Shown here piece by piece: positions 16,899-26,330 of a DNA stretch of 64,000 bases. Where the stretch lies: the NCBI GenBank assembly GCA_964640955.1, contig CAZXJI010000004.1, forward strand, positions 62,001-126,000. The letters are read 5' to 3'. A model generated the notes under the pieces. The model made no database searches, had not been told where the DNA came from, and saw only the letters and a program-made list of their open reading frames with translations. The translations under genes and the position numbers were made by a program. The DNA is from CAXXOK01 sp964640955 (GTDB taxonomy: Bacteria; Bacillota; Clostridia; Christensenellales; Aristaeellaceae). The stretch's first letter is position 1; each line of letters opens with the position of its first letter.

Positions 16899-17774
16899 TT
16901 AACCTTTCACAGAACCGATCATGATCCCCTTGATGAAAAACCGCTGCGTAAACGGGTAGAATACCATCACGGGCGCCATCGTCAGCACGATCGCCGCCAT
17001 TTTCAGGCTGAGGGAGTAATACGTTTTTTCCACCGACACGACCCGGCTGGCCATATCGTCCAGCGTCGTGTACACGATGTTCCGGAGGATGACCTGCAAC
17101 GTCCACTTGTTCGAGTCGCGCACCATCAGCATGACGTAGAACCACTCGTTCCAGCGGTCGACGGCCAGAAACAGGATGACCGTCATCAGAATCGGCACCG
17201 ACAGCGGAAGAATGATGCGCAGGAACGTCAGCAGCTCGCCCGCCCCGTCGATCTTCGCCGATTCTTCGATCTCGCGCGGAATGCTCTGGAAGAAGTTGCG
17301 GATCAGGATCGCGTAGAACGTATTGCCGCCGTACAGCAGCACGATGCCCACCAGGCTGTTGGTCAGCTTCATTTCCTTCATCAGCAGGTACACGGGCACC
17401 ATGCCGCCGCTGAAATACATGGTGAACAGAATCAGAAACGTGTACAGCTTTTTCCCGGGGAAGCTCGGGCGGGAAAGCACGTAGGCGGTGGCGACCGTAA
17501 TCAGCATGCTGAAAGGCACGCCCATGGCCAGAAAGAACAGCGTGTTCCGGTAGCCCGTCATAAGGCTTGTGGCCTTCATCAGGTAGCTGTACGCCGAAAA
17601 CGTCACTTCCTGGGGAAACAGCATCAGAGGGTTGCGCGAAAACTCGCGCTGGGTGGAGATGGAGGCGAGTATGGCGTTATAGAACGGGAACAGGATCATC
17701 AGCGCCCAGATTCCCATGACGATCCCGATGACAACCTGGGCTTTCTCCAGTTTTTTCTTCTTGTACGTAAGCAT
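16899..17774 (-). CDS. ABC transporter permease, LplC/YtcP type
   Basis: The 291-residue permease has about six helices and the EAA loop EIEESAKIDGAGELLTFLRI. It pairs with the LplB-type permease 12 bp upstream. AGGGGG eight bases before ATG 17774 supports the start. No dedicated ATPase gene is seen. Confidence 0.92.
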   Translation of the reverse strand: MLTYKKKKLEKAQVVIGIVMGIWALMILFPFYNAILASISTQREFSRNPLMLFPQEVTFSAYSYLMKATSLMTGYRNTLFFLAMGVPFSMLITVATAYVLSRPSFPGKKLYTFLILFTMYFSGGMVPVYLLMKEMKLTNSLVGIVLLYGGNTFYAILIRNFFQSIPREIEESAKIDGAGELLTFLRIILPLSVPILMTVILFLAVDRWNEWFYVMLMVRDSNKWTLQVILRNIVYTTLDDMASRVVSVEKTYYSLSLKMAAIVLTMAPVMVFYPFTQRFFIKGIMIGSVKG

Positions 17775-17786
17775 CCGGTGCGCCCC

Positions 17787-18722
17787 CTAAAACAGTCCTT
17801 CTTCGCCCAGCATCTTCGCCACGCGGTCAAACAGATACAGCAAACCGAAGTTGATGACCGATTTGAACAGGCCTACCGCGGTGCTGAAGCCGAAATCGCC
17901 GGAGGTTTGGAACGTGATGCGGTAGATGTACGTATCCAGAATGTCCGACACCGATTGGACCGTGGGGTTGTACATGTTGAAAATCTGGTCGAAGCCCGCG
18001 TTCATCGTATTGCCGATCGCCAGCAGAAGCAGAATGACGATGGTGGAGCGGATGCATGGCAGCGTAACGTGGATCATCCGCTGAAAGCGATCCGCGCCGT
18101 CGATCATCGCCGCTTCGTAAAGCTCCGGCGAAACCCCGTTGATCGAGGCCAGGTAAATGATGCTCGTCCACCCCGCCGTCTTCCAGATGCTTGAAATATA
18201 GATGAGCGGGAGAAACAGGCTCTTGTTCGCCAAAAACTGCTGCTTGCTGCCGCCGGCCAGTGCGATGAGGTTGTTCACCACGCCGTCGTTGCCCAGCATG
18301 TTGAGCACGATGCTGCCCACGACGACCCACGACAGGAAATACGGAAAGGTGAAAACGGTCTGCAGCGTTTTTTTGTAGGGACCCGCGCGCAGCTCGTTGA
18401 GCAGCAGCGCGATGATGATGGGAAACGGAAACTCAAACAGGATGCGTTCCAGGCTGATGATCAGCGTATTGCGAAACGCCTGGAAAAACTCCTGGCTGCC
18501 GAACAGCTCCACATAATGCTTCAGCCCTACGAACTCGCTGCCCAGAATGCCCTTGCGGGCGTTAAAATCCTTGAAAGCGAGCACCAGTCCGTACATCGGT
18601 CCGTAGCAGAAGATGATGTACCAGATCAGCGAGATGACCAGGAATAAATAGACGGTGCGGTGCTTCGCGATCTGGGCGAGCACGCCGTTCTTCTTCCTGG
18701 GGGTCGTTTGTGCCGATACCAA
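17787..18722 (-). CDS. ABC transporter permease, LplB/YtdP type
   Basis: The protein of about 311 residues has an N-terminal cytoplasmic tail, six helices and the EAA loop LYEAAMIDGADRFQRMIHVTL. The TTG at 18722 is preferred as start because AAAGGAG lies eight bases upstream. A GTG at 18803 would overlap the ROK stop (GTGA) and add 27 residues of unlikely sequence. It heads the transporter part of the amino-sugar operon. Confidence 0.88.
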   Translation of the reverse strand: MVSAQTTPRKKNGVLAQIAKHRTVYLFLVISLIWYIIFCYGPMYGLVLAFKDFNARKGILGSEFVGLKHYVELFGSQEFFQAFRNTLIISLERILFEFPFPIIIALLLNELRAGPYKKTLQTVFTFPYFLSWVVVGSIVLNMLGNDGVVNNLIALAGGSKQQFLANKSLFLPLIYISSIWKTAGWTSIIYLASINGVSPELYEAAMIDGADRFQRMIHVTLPCIRSTIVILLLLAIGNTMNAGFDQIFNMYNPTVQSVSDILDTYIYRITFQTSGDFGFSTAVGLFKSVINFGLLYLFDRVAKMLGEEGLF

Positions 18723-18799
18723 GCCGCATTCTCCTTTCGCTTTACGGTCGTCGCATGTGGTTTGGCGCGCGTCGGGCCACCGCGCTTCGGCAAGCCCTT

Positions 18800-19705
18800 T
18801 CACTCCGCCGTTTCGCCCTGCCCGCCGACCTTTTCGAGGATCCGGCGGAAAGCGCCGTACTCCCCCGCCAGATTACCCAGCTCCGCTTTGCGAAGCTGAA
18901 CGGGCCGATAGCTTTCCATGATCTGCGGCGCGTACGTCTTTTCAAGCCTGTCCAGCACGTACGGTTGGGTCATGATGCCGCCGCACAGCACGAACAGGGA
19001 AGGGTTAAACACGTGCGTGAGCGTAACCAGCCCGTAGGCGACCTCCTCGATCCACGCGTCCACCGCTTCGCGAAGCGAGGGGCGGTCGTTAAGGACGCCG
19101 AAAAGCGCGCGCCCGTCGCGAATCTCCGGGTAAAGCCGGTGCACGCGGCGCATCAGCGCCGTCACGGACGCATACTGTTCGTAACAGCCGCGCTGCCCGC
19201 AGGCGCACCGCCGTCCGCCGGGATGCGTAAGCATGTGCCCGATCTCCCCCGCCACGCCGCTCTGCCCGCCGTACACCCCGCCGCCGATGACGATCGCGCC
19301 GCCCACGCCGGTGCCGTACGTCACGCACAGGTAGTCCCGCGTGCCGCGCGCCGCGCCGTACGCGCCTTCGCCCAGCGCCGCGGCGTTGGCGTCGTTATCG
19401 ACCGTTACGGGCACGCCCAGCCTCTTTTCCAGCAACGGGCCGAGCTCCGTTCCCGTAAAACCTTCCACGTTTCGGTTCGCGTATACGATGCGCCCGCCGG
19501 CCGCATCCACCTGCCCCGTGCAGGCGACGCCGACCCCGCCGTAATCGCCGTATTGTTCGGCCACGGCGTATACGGCGCGCAGCAGCGCCTGCGCTCCGGC
19601 CCGGCCGTCGGAGGGGTGCGTGTCCGTCCGCAGCATCCGCCCGTCCGCGTCGAAAAGCGCCGATTTGATCTCGGTGCCGCCGATATCGAGCGTCAGCAGT
19701 TTCAT
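18800..19705 (-). CDS. ROK family sugar kinase, probable N-acetylmannosamine kinase
   Basis: The 301-residue protein has the ROK signatures: N-terminal ATP-binding LTLDIGGTEIKSALFD, catalytic DNDANAAALGE, and a zinc site of the CxCGxxGC type (CACGQRGCYEQYAS). It phosphorylates a hexose or hexosamine at O6. The ATG at 19705 overlaps the NanE stop by one base (TGATG). Direct coupling to NanE points to ManNAc or a related amino sugar as substrate (NanK role). There is no DNA-binding domain, so it is not a ROK repressor. Confidence 0.88.
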   Translation of the reverse strand: MKLLTLDIGGTEIKSALFDADGRMLRTDTHPSDGRAGAQALLRAVYAVAEQYGDYGGVGVACTGQVDAAGGRIVYANRNVEGFTGTELGPLLEKRLGVPVTVDNDANAAALGEGAYGAARGTRDYLCVTYGTGVGGAIVIGGGVYGGQSGVAGEIGHMLTHPGGRRCACGQRGCYEQYASVTALMRRVHRLYPEIRDGRALFGVLNDRPSLREAVDAWIEEVAYGLVTLTHVFNPSLFVLCGGIMTQPYVLDRLEKTYAPQIMESYRPVQLRKAELGNLAGEYGAFRRILEKVGGQGETAE

Positions 19706-20406
19706 CACGCGTTCCCCCGCAACGCGCCGGCAAACCGGCGCGTGATCTCCATGGGCCGGGTGATCGCCGTGCCGACCACCGCCGCGTGCACGCCGCAGCG
19801 CATGGCCTGCGCCAGCTGTTCCGGCGTCCATATGCCGCCCTCGGCGATCACGCGGCAATCGGCGCCGACCAGCCGTTCCATCAGCGCAAAGTCCGGCAAG
19901 GCCAAACCTTGCGTGTACTCCGTGTATCCCGCCAGCGTCGTGCCGATCAGGTCGAAGCCCAGGGCCTTCGCACGGAGCCCCTCCGCCTCGTCGGAGCAGT
20001 CGGCCATCAAAATGGTTTGAGGCCAGGCTTTGCGACATTTGGCGTACAGTGATGCCAGCGTTTCCCCGTCCGGGCGCGCCCGGCGGGTGGCGTCCATCGC
20101 GATAATCTCGCAGCCCGTTTCCGCCAGCTCCGCTGCTTCGCGGAAGGTGGGGGTAATGCAAACCGGATTGTCGCCGTATTTCCGCTTGATGATGCCGATC
20201 ACCGGCAGCTTAACCTCCGCGCGGATGGCCGCGATATCCCGCGCGGAATTGGCACGGATGCCGCCCGCGCCGCCCAGCTGCGCCGCGCGGGCGAAGTGCT
20301 TCATAATCGGGTATTCGGCGCTGTACATCGCCTCTTCGGGCAGCGCCTGGCAGGAAACGATCAGCTTTCCGCGAATCTGCTCCAACACGGTCTGTGGACC
20401 CTTCAC
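19705..20406 (-). CDS. nanE: N-acetylmannosamine-6-phosphate 2-epimerase
   Basis: The 233-residue TIM-barrel protein starts with the NanE signature LIVSCQALPEE and continues with GGIRANSARDIAAIR, PVIGIIKRKY, IIAMDATRR and the C-terminal phosphate-binding EGGI...VVGTAITRP. It converts ManNAc-6-P to GlcNAc-6-P in sialic acid and ManNAc catabolism. A GTG start at 20406 overlaps the DUF4127 stop (GTGA), with AGGGAGGGG upstream. NagA, NagB and NanA are not in the window. Confidence 0.95.
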   Translation of the reverse strand: MKGPQTVLEQIRGKLIVSCQALPEEAMYSAEYPIMKHFARAAQLGGAGGIRANSARDIAAIRAEVKLPVIGIIKRKYGDNPVCITPTFREAAELAETGCEIIAMDATRRARPDGETLASLYAKCRKAWPQTILMADCSDEAEGLRAKALGFDLIGTTLAGYTEYTQGLALPDFALMERLVGADCRVIAEGGIWTPEQLAQAMRCGVHAAVVGTAITRPMEITRRFAGALRGNA

Positions 20407-21914
20407 GACTTTCCCCTCCCTTGCGTCTCAAGCTCGATAGCGATATCGAAAAGCCGTCGCCAGGGGAACGCGACCCCTTTGACGCGAACGGGCAACGCGC
20501 AATCCTCCGCGTAACGCCCGAGCTCCTGCGCAACGTACTCCGCGAGCGGTTCCTCACAGCTACCGACATCGTAATAATCGCCGCCGTGCCGGATAACCCA
20601 CTCCATCGCCTGCTCGCGGACGTTGGCCATATATGCCCAATCCTCCAGCAACCGAAGCTGCGTAAACGTCTCGCCCGCGTCGGGCTTGCCCAGCCGGAGC
20701 ATCATATGCGCGATGCAGGTGCCCGCGGTGTTGGCGGCGGTGTTCCACCCCGCGTAGGAAGCGAGGCGGTTAAGCAGGCCCCGGTCCCGCAGCATGCCCA
20801 TCAGTTCGTTGTCCGCACCGTTGGCCAGCGCCACGTCGGCCAGCGCCACGGGTTTGCGCGCCTGGCTTATTTCGTTTACGAATTCGGGCAGGCAGCGCTC
20901 GGAGAAGTAACTGGCGTCCAGGCTCGCGCTTTCCTGGCTCGCTTCCCCCATCGTCTCGCCGCCCACCGTGGGCGCGTTGACCATCAGCACGAAGTCCGCG
21001 TCCTCCATGCCGCCGCAGATGTGCCCGCCCGCGGAGGCAACCTGCCACTTCAGGTTCTCGCCCAGCGGCCGATCCTCGTATTTGGGGATCACGTAGGGCC
21101 CGCGCACGGCGCTGTAGCGAAGCAGCACGGCCGGGCTGCGCCCGCGAAAGACGTTCACGGCCCGCGCGAGCAGCACGCTGCCGACCTCGTCCGCGCCGGA
21201 GTACATAAACACGCGGTTGCTGAGTCCGAGCCGGATCACCTTTTTGCGCAGTTTCCGCTGTTCCCGGGCGGCCCAGCCGTACTGCGCGCAGTCGTCCAGC
21301 GGGATCACGAGAAATTCGACGATTCCCTCGCCGACCATTTCCACCATCGTCTCGTTGACCCGGCGGTTCACATCCCGACGCGCGCCGAACTCCTTGAGCA
21401 CTTCGGGCGGCACTTCCCGGCGGCGGCTTTCCAACCGCTCCGCCTCTTCGGCGCTTAACGCTGCGCGTTCCGCCTTGTCGGCATAATAGCCGATTTCGAA
21501 CAGCGCGCGCCCGCAGGTTGCGTAGTAGTCGGGCTCCTCCTCGGAGGAGCTGTAGGCGGGCGCGCGCATGATGAGGTTGAACGCGTAAAGCTTGCAGCCC
21601 GGCGCCTCCCTGTGCAGGTCGCGCAACACGTTTAGCCGGCTCAAACATTCTTCGGGGGTGAGGCGGTGCAGCCGCGAGGGCACGATGCCGCCGTACAGCA
21701 ACATATCGACCGAGAGGACGGCCGCCTCACATCCGGCGATGTTCTCGCGCACCCAGTTCAGCAGCGCGCCGGTATCCGCGGGACGCTTTTTGAGCCCCAG
21801 CATATGGACGGGCGGCATGCGCAGCCGTACGTCGCCGCAGCCTTCGCACATCTGCGCGGGGTAGTTCAGGTTGCAGGGTCGTTCGTCCAGGGGAAGAAAC
21901 AGTATTTCCGGCAT
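20403..21914 (-). CDS. DUF4127 family protein
   Basis: The 503-residue protein starts with the DUF4127 hallmark FLPLDERPCNLNYPAQ and carries VLSVDMLLYGGIVPSR, VIPLDDCAQYG, and a late GWNTAANTAGTCIAH segment. The family is found in sugar-utilisation clusters of Gram-positive bacteria, but no biochemical role is established to my knowledge. It has no signal peptide, so it is cytoplasmic. It lies between an oxidoreductase and nanE and overlaps the latter, which ties it to amino-sugar handling. Confidence 0.85.
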   Translation of the reverse strand: MPEILFLPLDERPCNLNYPAQMCEGCGDVRLRMPPVHMLGLKKRPADTGALLNWVRENIAGCEAAVLSVDMLLYGGIVPSRLHRLTPEECLSRLNVLRDLHREAPGCKLYAFNLIMRAPAYSSSEEEPDYYATCGRALFEIGYYADKAERAALSAEEAERLESRRREVPPEVLKEFGARRDVNRRVNETMVEMVGEGIVEFLVIPLDDCAQYGWAAREQRKLRKKVIRLGLSNRVFMYSGADEVGSVLLARAVNVFRGRSPAVLLRYSAVRGPYVIPKYEDRPLGENLKWQVASAGGHICGGMEDADFVLMVNAPTVGGETMGEASQESASLDASYFSERCLPEFVNEISQARKPVALADVALANGADNELMGMLRDRGLLNRLASYAGWNTAANTAGTCIAHMMLRLGKPDAGETFTQLRLLEDWAYMANVREQAMEWVIRHGGDYYDVGSCEEPLAEYVAQELGRYAEDCALPVRVKGVAFPWRRLFDIAIELETQGRGKS

Positions 21915-21956
21915 GTTCTCAATCCCTTCGTTCCGGCCAGGCGTTCCCCCGAAGGA

Positions 21957-22778
21957 TCAAAGCCCGATCCATTCGCCCGGCCGATTCAATGCGCGTAAGC
22001 CCGCTCCCCGTACCGCCACCGTTAGAAGCGCGTCTTCCCGCGGCACCGGAACGTCCTTCGTGCGGAAGAAGCGCACGAGCTGGTGGAAAAAAGCGTTCAG
22101 GTAATCCGATTTGACCGTCAGCAGCCGGTTGCCGCCGGGCTCGCAGACATTCGCCTGAAACGGTCCGCCGTCCGGAAAGCAGGTGATCGTCGCGTAATGC
22201 CCGCCCTCAAAGCCGATCACGAGGCGCTCGCATACGTCCTCCCGAAGCGCCATTACGCGTTCGGGCGTTTGCCGTATCAGCATCAGGAGCGGTTCCAGCT
22301 GATGAACTCCGTCCGCCTCCAGGCGGCCCGGCCCCCAGAAAGCCGCCGTGGCGGCCGCCGGGAAGCCCTCGTATTCTCTGGCGAAGCGAAGCGGCGAGGC
22401 GGACCAGCAGGGGGTCGCGTTCTTCTCGGCCTCCGCACAAAGGCGCGCGGCGGTCCCGCGATCCGGTGCGAACGGGCTTTCCATGTAGGTGGGCTTGCCG
22501 CTTTGAAGCGGAAGTCGGCAAAGCGATTCGTGCGCTTCGCCCCGATCGGGCGAAAGCACGATCAGTCCGTCGCATTCCGCCACGACCTCCTCGACGGTCT
22601 CCGCGCAGCGGACGCCTTTCCCCGCGCACCACTGCCGGCCGGCACGGCCGCCGGAGGCGTCCCGCAGGCCGCAGGCCGCGGCAATGCTCAGCTCGCCGCC
22701 CGACACCTTCCGGATGCGCGCGGGATAATCGCCCGCCGTCCGCCCGTTCAGGTAATCGCCGATCAAGCCTATCTTCAT
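21957..22778 (-). CDS. Gfo/Idh/MocA-like oxidoreductase
   Basis: The 273-residue protein opens with a Rossmann-type MKIGLIGDYLNGR. It has LIVLSPDRGEAHESLCRLPLQSGKPTYMESPFA, the usual Gfo/Idh segment in which E(K)P is replaced by ES, and a C-terminal alpha/beta part. It is shorter than the usual 330-380 residues and the glycine motif is not canonical (GxxGDYLNG). It may therefore be a divergent NAD(P) enzyme or have lost activity. It is the second gene of the amino-sugar operon, 64 bp after the AraC gene. Confidence 0.7.
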   Translation of the reverse strand: MKIGLIGDYLNGRTAGDYPARIRKVSGGELSIAAACGLRDASGGRAGRQWCAGKGVRCAETVEEVVAECDGLIVLSPDRGEAHESLCRLPLQSGKPTYMESPFAPDRGTAARLCAEAEKNATPCWSASPLRFAREYEGFPAAATAAFWGPGRLEADGVHQLEPLLMLIRQTPERVMALREDVCERLVIGFEGGHYATITCFPDGGPFQANVCEPGGNRLLTVKSDYLNAFFHQLVRFFRTKDVPVPREDALLTVAVRGAGLRALNRPGEWIGL

Positions 22779-22842
22779 GCGGTTTCTCTTCTTTTCGCTT
22801 CGTTTTCCGGATTTGCCCGGGCTTTCCGAAGGCGTCGGGGCG

Positions 22843-23724
22843 CTACTCCTTTTGTTCCCGAACGTTTTTGAGGAATTCGGACGCGTTAACCCCTTCGTAT
22901 TTCCGGAAAGCCTTGCTGAAGGCGTGGATGGACTCGTATCCGGCGCGCTCCGCGGTTTCGGTCACGCTCAAGCCCTGCTCCATATCCGCGCGCGCCTGCG
23001 CGAATCTCAGCCGCGTATGGTAGGCTTTCAGGCTTTCGCCCGTCACGGCGGAAAACTCCTTGGCGATGTGCGCGTAGCTGTAGCCGAACTCTCCGCTCAG
23101 GTCTTTGAGCCGGTTCAGGTTTCCCTGATGGGTTTCCAGATAGAGGATCACGTCGCGCACGAGCTTTTCGCTTTCGCCTCGGGCGTCGCTGAGCTGATAG
23201 ACGTTTTTCTGCTCCGCGTGGGCCAGGCGGTAGGTGGCGCAGAGGATTTCGTTCACGTATCCTTCCATCAGCGCCTGCGAAAACTCGTCCCGGCGTACGA
23301 TTTCGTCCAGCAGGTTCATGTAGGTCTGCTGGATGCCCAGATTGCCGTGCACGATCCGCACCGTCGGGCGGTCGAAGAACGACTTGAGCTCGGCGATCGT
23401 GTGGGTCAGCGGCTCGACGAAATCGAACCCCAGATAGAGCATGCGCATCGGGTCGATTTGGGAGGAGCGAATCGCGTGGACCTCATGCCGCCCGTTGAGG
23501 AACAGGTCACCCCTGTGAACCTCGTACGCCTTGCCGTCCGCTTCAAAAACCGCATCGCCCGCGACGATAAGGGAAATTTCATCCACCCATTGCTGATGGG
23601 GCTCCACCTGGTAACCCGGCTCGCATTTCAGATCGCCGACCTGCGCCAGCAGATAGGCGCCCAGCTGCATCAGCCTGAGGTCGTATTCCTTATTGAAGTG
23701 GTATTTCGCGCGGTTCTGAGGCAT
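22843..23724 (-). CDS. AraC family transcriptional regulator
   Basis: The protein of about 293 residues has an N-terminal cupin-like sensor (YQVEPHQQWVDEISLIVAGD, YEVHRGDLFLNGRHEVH). The C-terminal AraC helix-turn-helix pair includes LKDLSGEFGYSYAHIAKEF and SVTETAERAGYESIHAFSKAF. ATG 23724 is preferred because GGAGG lies eight bases upstream; the in-frame ATG at 23739 contains that site. It is the first gene of the minus-strand operon for amino-sugar use and is its likely activator. Confidence 0.88.
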   Translation of the reverse strand: MPQNRAKYHFNKEYDLRLMQLGAYLLAQVGDLKCEPGYQVEPHQQWVDEISLIVAGDAVFEADGKAYEVHRGDLFLNGRHEVHAIRSSQIDPMRMLYLGFDFVEPLTHTIAELKSFFDRPTVRIVHGNLGIQQTYMNLLDEIVRRDEFSQALMEGYVNEILCATYRLAHAEQKNVYQLSDARGESEKLVRDVILYLETHQGNLNRLKDLSGEFGYSYAHIAKEFSAVTGESLKAYHTRLRFAQARADMEQGLSVTETAERAGYESIHAFSKAFRKYEGVNASEFLKNVREQKE

Positions 23725-23869
23725 ATCTCTCGCCTCCATTCGAAGTATACCGATGTCCGCATCGGTTGGCTTTGTCGGAATTTCTTTTCAGCTTGTCCCT
23801 TTTGTGCATATTTCACCCCGTCTGATCCGGGTGCGTTGCCTACCGCAGGTTACCGCCCGGCCGCAGGCG

Positions 23870-23910
23870 AAAAGCGGGGCGCTTCACCCTATTCACACAA
23901 AACGCCCCGC
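23870..23910 (-). terminator. Terminator after the GH4 gene
   Basis: On the minus strand GCGGGGCG (23910-23903) pairs with CGCCCCGC (23881-23874) and is followed by TTTT (23873-23870). It lies 15 bp after the GH4 stop. Confidence 0.65.
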
Positions 23911-23924
23911 GCGTGACCGCGTGA

Positions 23925-25214
23925 TCAGCGCAGCGCACCCACGTATTGCGGGAACGTCGCGATCAGGTCGTTTACAATCGCCACGGCGTTGCGATAGCCA
24001 TGGATCAGAGGGTGGTGCATCAGCGCCTCGACAGCCATGGCTTTCGACCCCTGCACCGAAGCCTCGACCGTCATGCTCTCGTAGGCTTTCACGCTCTGCA
24101 CCAGCCCGCGGACGGCGGCGGGCAGCGGGCCCGCGGCCAGCGGCTGCACGCCGTTCTGGTTCACAAGCGCGTTGATCTCCACCACGGCATTCGCGTCCAG
24201 CTCGGGCAGGGCGCTTCCGTTGCGGCAGCACAAAGGCATTTCCAGCCCCTGCCGGCTGCAGAGCGCTTCCATGAGCAGGGTGGCGACGGTGGAATAATAC
24301 GCGCCGCCGCGCATTTCCAGCTGCCTGGGCTTCTCGTTCAGGTTCGGGTCGCGGTACAGCGCGAACAGCTCGTCCTGCACGGCCAATATCTGTTCGCCGC
24401 GCGTGCCCTTCCCCTCCGCGTCCTCCCGTTCCTGCGTAAGCATTTCCTGTTCGAAATAGTAATACTGCAGGTAGGGCGACGGCACCAGCCTGAGCGTGGC
24501 GATGAGGTCCTGCACGCCTTCCGTGGCCGGGATGTTCTTCACCAGCTGGCTGGTAAAGCTGCCGCGGTCGATCATTTTCTGCAGCACGGGTTCGCCGTCC
24601 AGCAGAACTTCCGTGATGAAGCTCAGGTGGTTCAGGCCCGCCATCCGGATCGATACGCGCTCGACGGGGACGCCCAGCGCGCGCGCCGCGTCCATGCGCA
24701 TGTTATAGGGCACGTTGCACAGCCCCACGCAGCGAATGCGCGAATGCCGCAATACCGCCTCGGTGACGATGCCCGACGGGTTGGTGAAGTTGATCAGCCA
24801 CGCGTCGGGGCAGCGCACCTCCATTTCCTTTGCCAGGTTCAGCGCCGCGGGGATGGTGCGCATGGCCTTGCAGAATCCCCCCGCCCCCGTGGTTTCCTGC
24901 CCCAGCAGACCCAGCGAAAGCGGCATGCGCTCGTCGTGGATGCGCGCCTGCATCAGCCCCACGCGAAACTGGCTGACCACGAACCGGCAGTCGTCCAGCG
25001 TTCCGGCCAGGCTCTCGGCGACGGATACTTTCGCGTCGGAACCGGCTTTTTCGGCCATGCGGTGCGCCAGCGCGCAAATCGTCTCCACCCGCCCGCGCCC
25101 TTCGGGCAAATCGTACAGGGCTACCTCCAGCGGTCTGAAAGCCGGGTAAAGCAGCAGTCCCTGCATGATTTCAGGCGTATAGCTGCTGCCTGCGCCGATA
25201 ATGGCGATCTTCAT
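23925..25214 (-). CDS. GH4 family 6-phospho-glycosidase
   Basis: The 429-residue protein is a glycoside hydrolase family 4 enzyme. It has an N-terminal NAD-binding IIGAGSSYTPEI, QFRVGLMQAR, the INFTNPSGIV segment, the metal-site CNVPYNM (Cys near residue 169) and AGLNHLSF with the catalytic-region His. GH4 enzymes use NAD+ and Mn2+ in a redox-assisted cleavage of phosphorylated or free glycosides. The Cys-Asn-Val-Pro form is typical of 6-phospho-beta-glucosidases. It follows the BadF-type kinase and LacI regulator, which suggests cleavage of a kinase-made phosphoglycoside. The exact linkage is not deducible. Confidence 0.9.
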   Translation of the reverse strand: MKIAIIGAGSSYTPEIMQGLLLYPAFRPLEVALYDLPEGRGRVETICALAHRMAEKAGSDAKVSVAESLAGTLDDCRFVVSQFRVGLMQARIHDERMPLSLGLLGQETTGAGGFCKAMRTIPAALNLAKEMEVRCPDAWLINFTNPSGIVTEAVLRHSRIRCVGLCNVPYNMRMDAARALGVPVERVSIRMAGLNHLSFITEVLLDGEPVLQKMIDRGSFTSQLVKNIPATEGVQDLIATLRLVPSPYLQYYYFEQEMLTQEREDAEGKGTRGEQILAVQDELFALYRDPNLNEKPRQLEMRGGAYYSTVATLLMEALCSRQGLEMPLCCRNGSALPELDANAVVEINALVNQNGVQPLAAGPLPAAVRGLVQSVKAYESMTVEASVQGSKAMAVEALMHHPLIHGYRNAVAIVNDLIATFPQYVGALR

Positions 25215-25331
25215 CCAAAACCCCCCTGTTCATTATGTTGATGTTTGGATTCCGGCCGTATATTGATGTCGGTTTGTTTTAACTCGCAAGCCGTACGCCG
25301 CGGTTCATCCCGAAAAGAGCTCTCCCGCTTC

Positions 25332-26330
25332 TTACGGGGGAAGCATCTCCGCCGCCTGAGCCTTGACGGCCTGCTTGCCGAAATCCGGTAAACGTTTGCC
25401 AACGGCGGAAAAAGCGCCGAACACCGCTCCGACGACCGGCGGACTTTGAATCAGCGTCGTTTGGGCGCCGGGTACGAATTCCTTAAGCTTCTCGGTCAGC
25501 GGATCCAGCATCCGCCTGCCCCTGTCCTTGGTGTACAGGGTGCCCGAAAGCACCACCGGCACCTTCTCTCCCGCAAGCCCCGCCCGGGTGATAAAGCGGC
25601 CCAGCATTTCGCCGAGCTCGGCGCCGTCCCTGCGCAGGATGCGCCGGCACACCGCGTCGCCCTCCTCCGCCAGATCGAAAACCAGCTTGGGAATGTTAAA
25701 ATCCCGGGGATAGCGGCCGTCGCTGCGATAGGTGCGCAACGCCAGTTCATCCATCGTCGCACAGCCGCAGACAGCGGGCAGGCGTCTGGACAGCAGGGTC
25801 GGTTCGCCCGTTCCCTCGCTGTCGCGGAACGCGTAATGCATGGCCGTTTCCGCCAGTTGCAGGCCGCCGCCGTAGCCGCCCAGCATGTAGCCGAGCGCCC
25901 GCACCGTGTACACGTCCCCGTTCGGCGTGCGCACGCCCATGTTGGAGCCTGTGCCGCACACCGAGACCGCCCCCCAGCTTTCCCGCGCCTCCGTCCAGAA
26001 AGCGATCCAGCTGTCGTTGACGACCTCGAAGGGAATGGGTGCGAGCGTTTCTTTCAGGCTGGCGTTGAGCAGGTCGAAATCCTCCCGCAGGTCCGCGCCG
26101 GCCAGCCCCAGAAAGGCGAAGGCAATTTGCCGGCGGTCGGCTCCCGCGCGCGAGCAGACCTCGTCCACGCAGCGGGCCACGTTTTCCATCGCCGCCGCGA
26201 TGCCGTCGATCTGGTGGTTGGCCCCGCCCGCTTTGCCATAGCCCAATACGCGGCCGTTTAGATCCGCCAAAAGGCAGTCGGTCTTCGTGCCGCCGCCGTC
26301 GACGCCGATCACATAGCGTCCCTCGTTCAT
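25332..26330 (-). CDS. BadF/BadG-type sugar kinase (GlcNAc kinase-like)
   Basis: The 332-residue protein has the actin-like ATPase fold: VIGVDGGGTKTDCLLAD at the N-terminus, FAFLGLAGAD, the phosphate-2 motif VSVCGTGSNMG and the GYMLGGYGGG loop. Similar proteins are N-acetylglucosamine or glucosamine kinases. The ATG at 26330 overlaps the LacI-family stop (ATGA). A regulator-kinase-GH4 order suggests a small operon for a beta-linked amino-sugar or glucoside. Phosphorylation of a disaccharide before GH4 cleavage is possible. Confidence 0.85.
   Translation of the reverse strand: MNEGRYVIGVDGGGTKTDCLLADLNGRVLGYGKAGGANHQIDGIAAAMENVARCVDEVCSRAGADRRQIAFAFLGLAGADLREDFDLLNASLKETLAPIPFEVVNDSWIAFWTEARESWGAVSVCGTGSNMGVRTPNGDVYTVRALGYMLGGYGGGLQLAETAMHYAFRDSEGTGEPTLLSRRLPAVCGCATMDELALRTYRSDGRYPRDFNIPKLVFDLAEEGDAVCRRILRRDGAELGEMLGRFITRAGLAGEKVPVVLSGTLYTKDRGRRMLDPLTEKLKEFVPGAQTTLIQSPPVVGAVFGAFSAVGKRLPDFGKQAVKAQAAEMLPP
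25386..25401. promoter_or_regulatory. Second LacI-type operator-like site inside the kinase gene
   Basis: CGGTAAACGTTTGCCA nearly repeats the 16-bp site in front of the lacI-type gene (13 of 16 identical). It falls in the last codons of the kinase gene, about 170 bp upstream of the GH4 start. A chance coding match is possible. Confidence 0.35.

Noticed and set aside
18723..18803. GTG 18803 as the start of the LplB-type permease
   Set aside because: The added residues do not resemble the family and the TTG at 18722 has AAAGGAG at ideal spacing.
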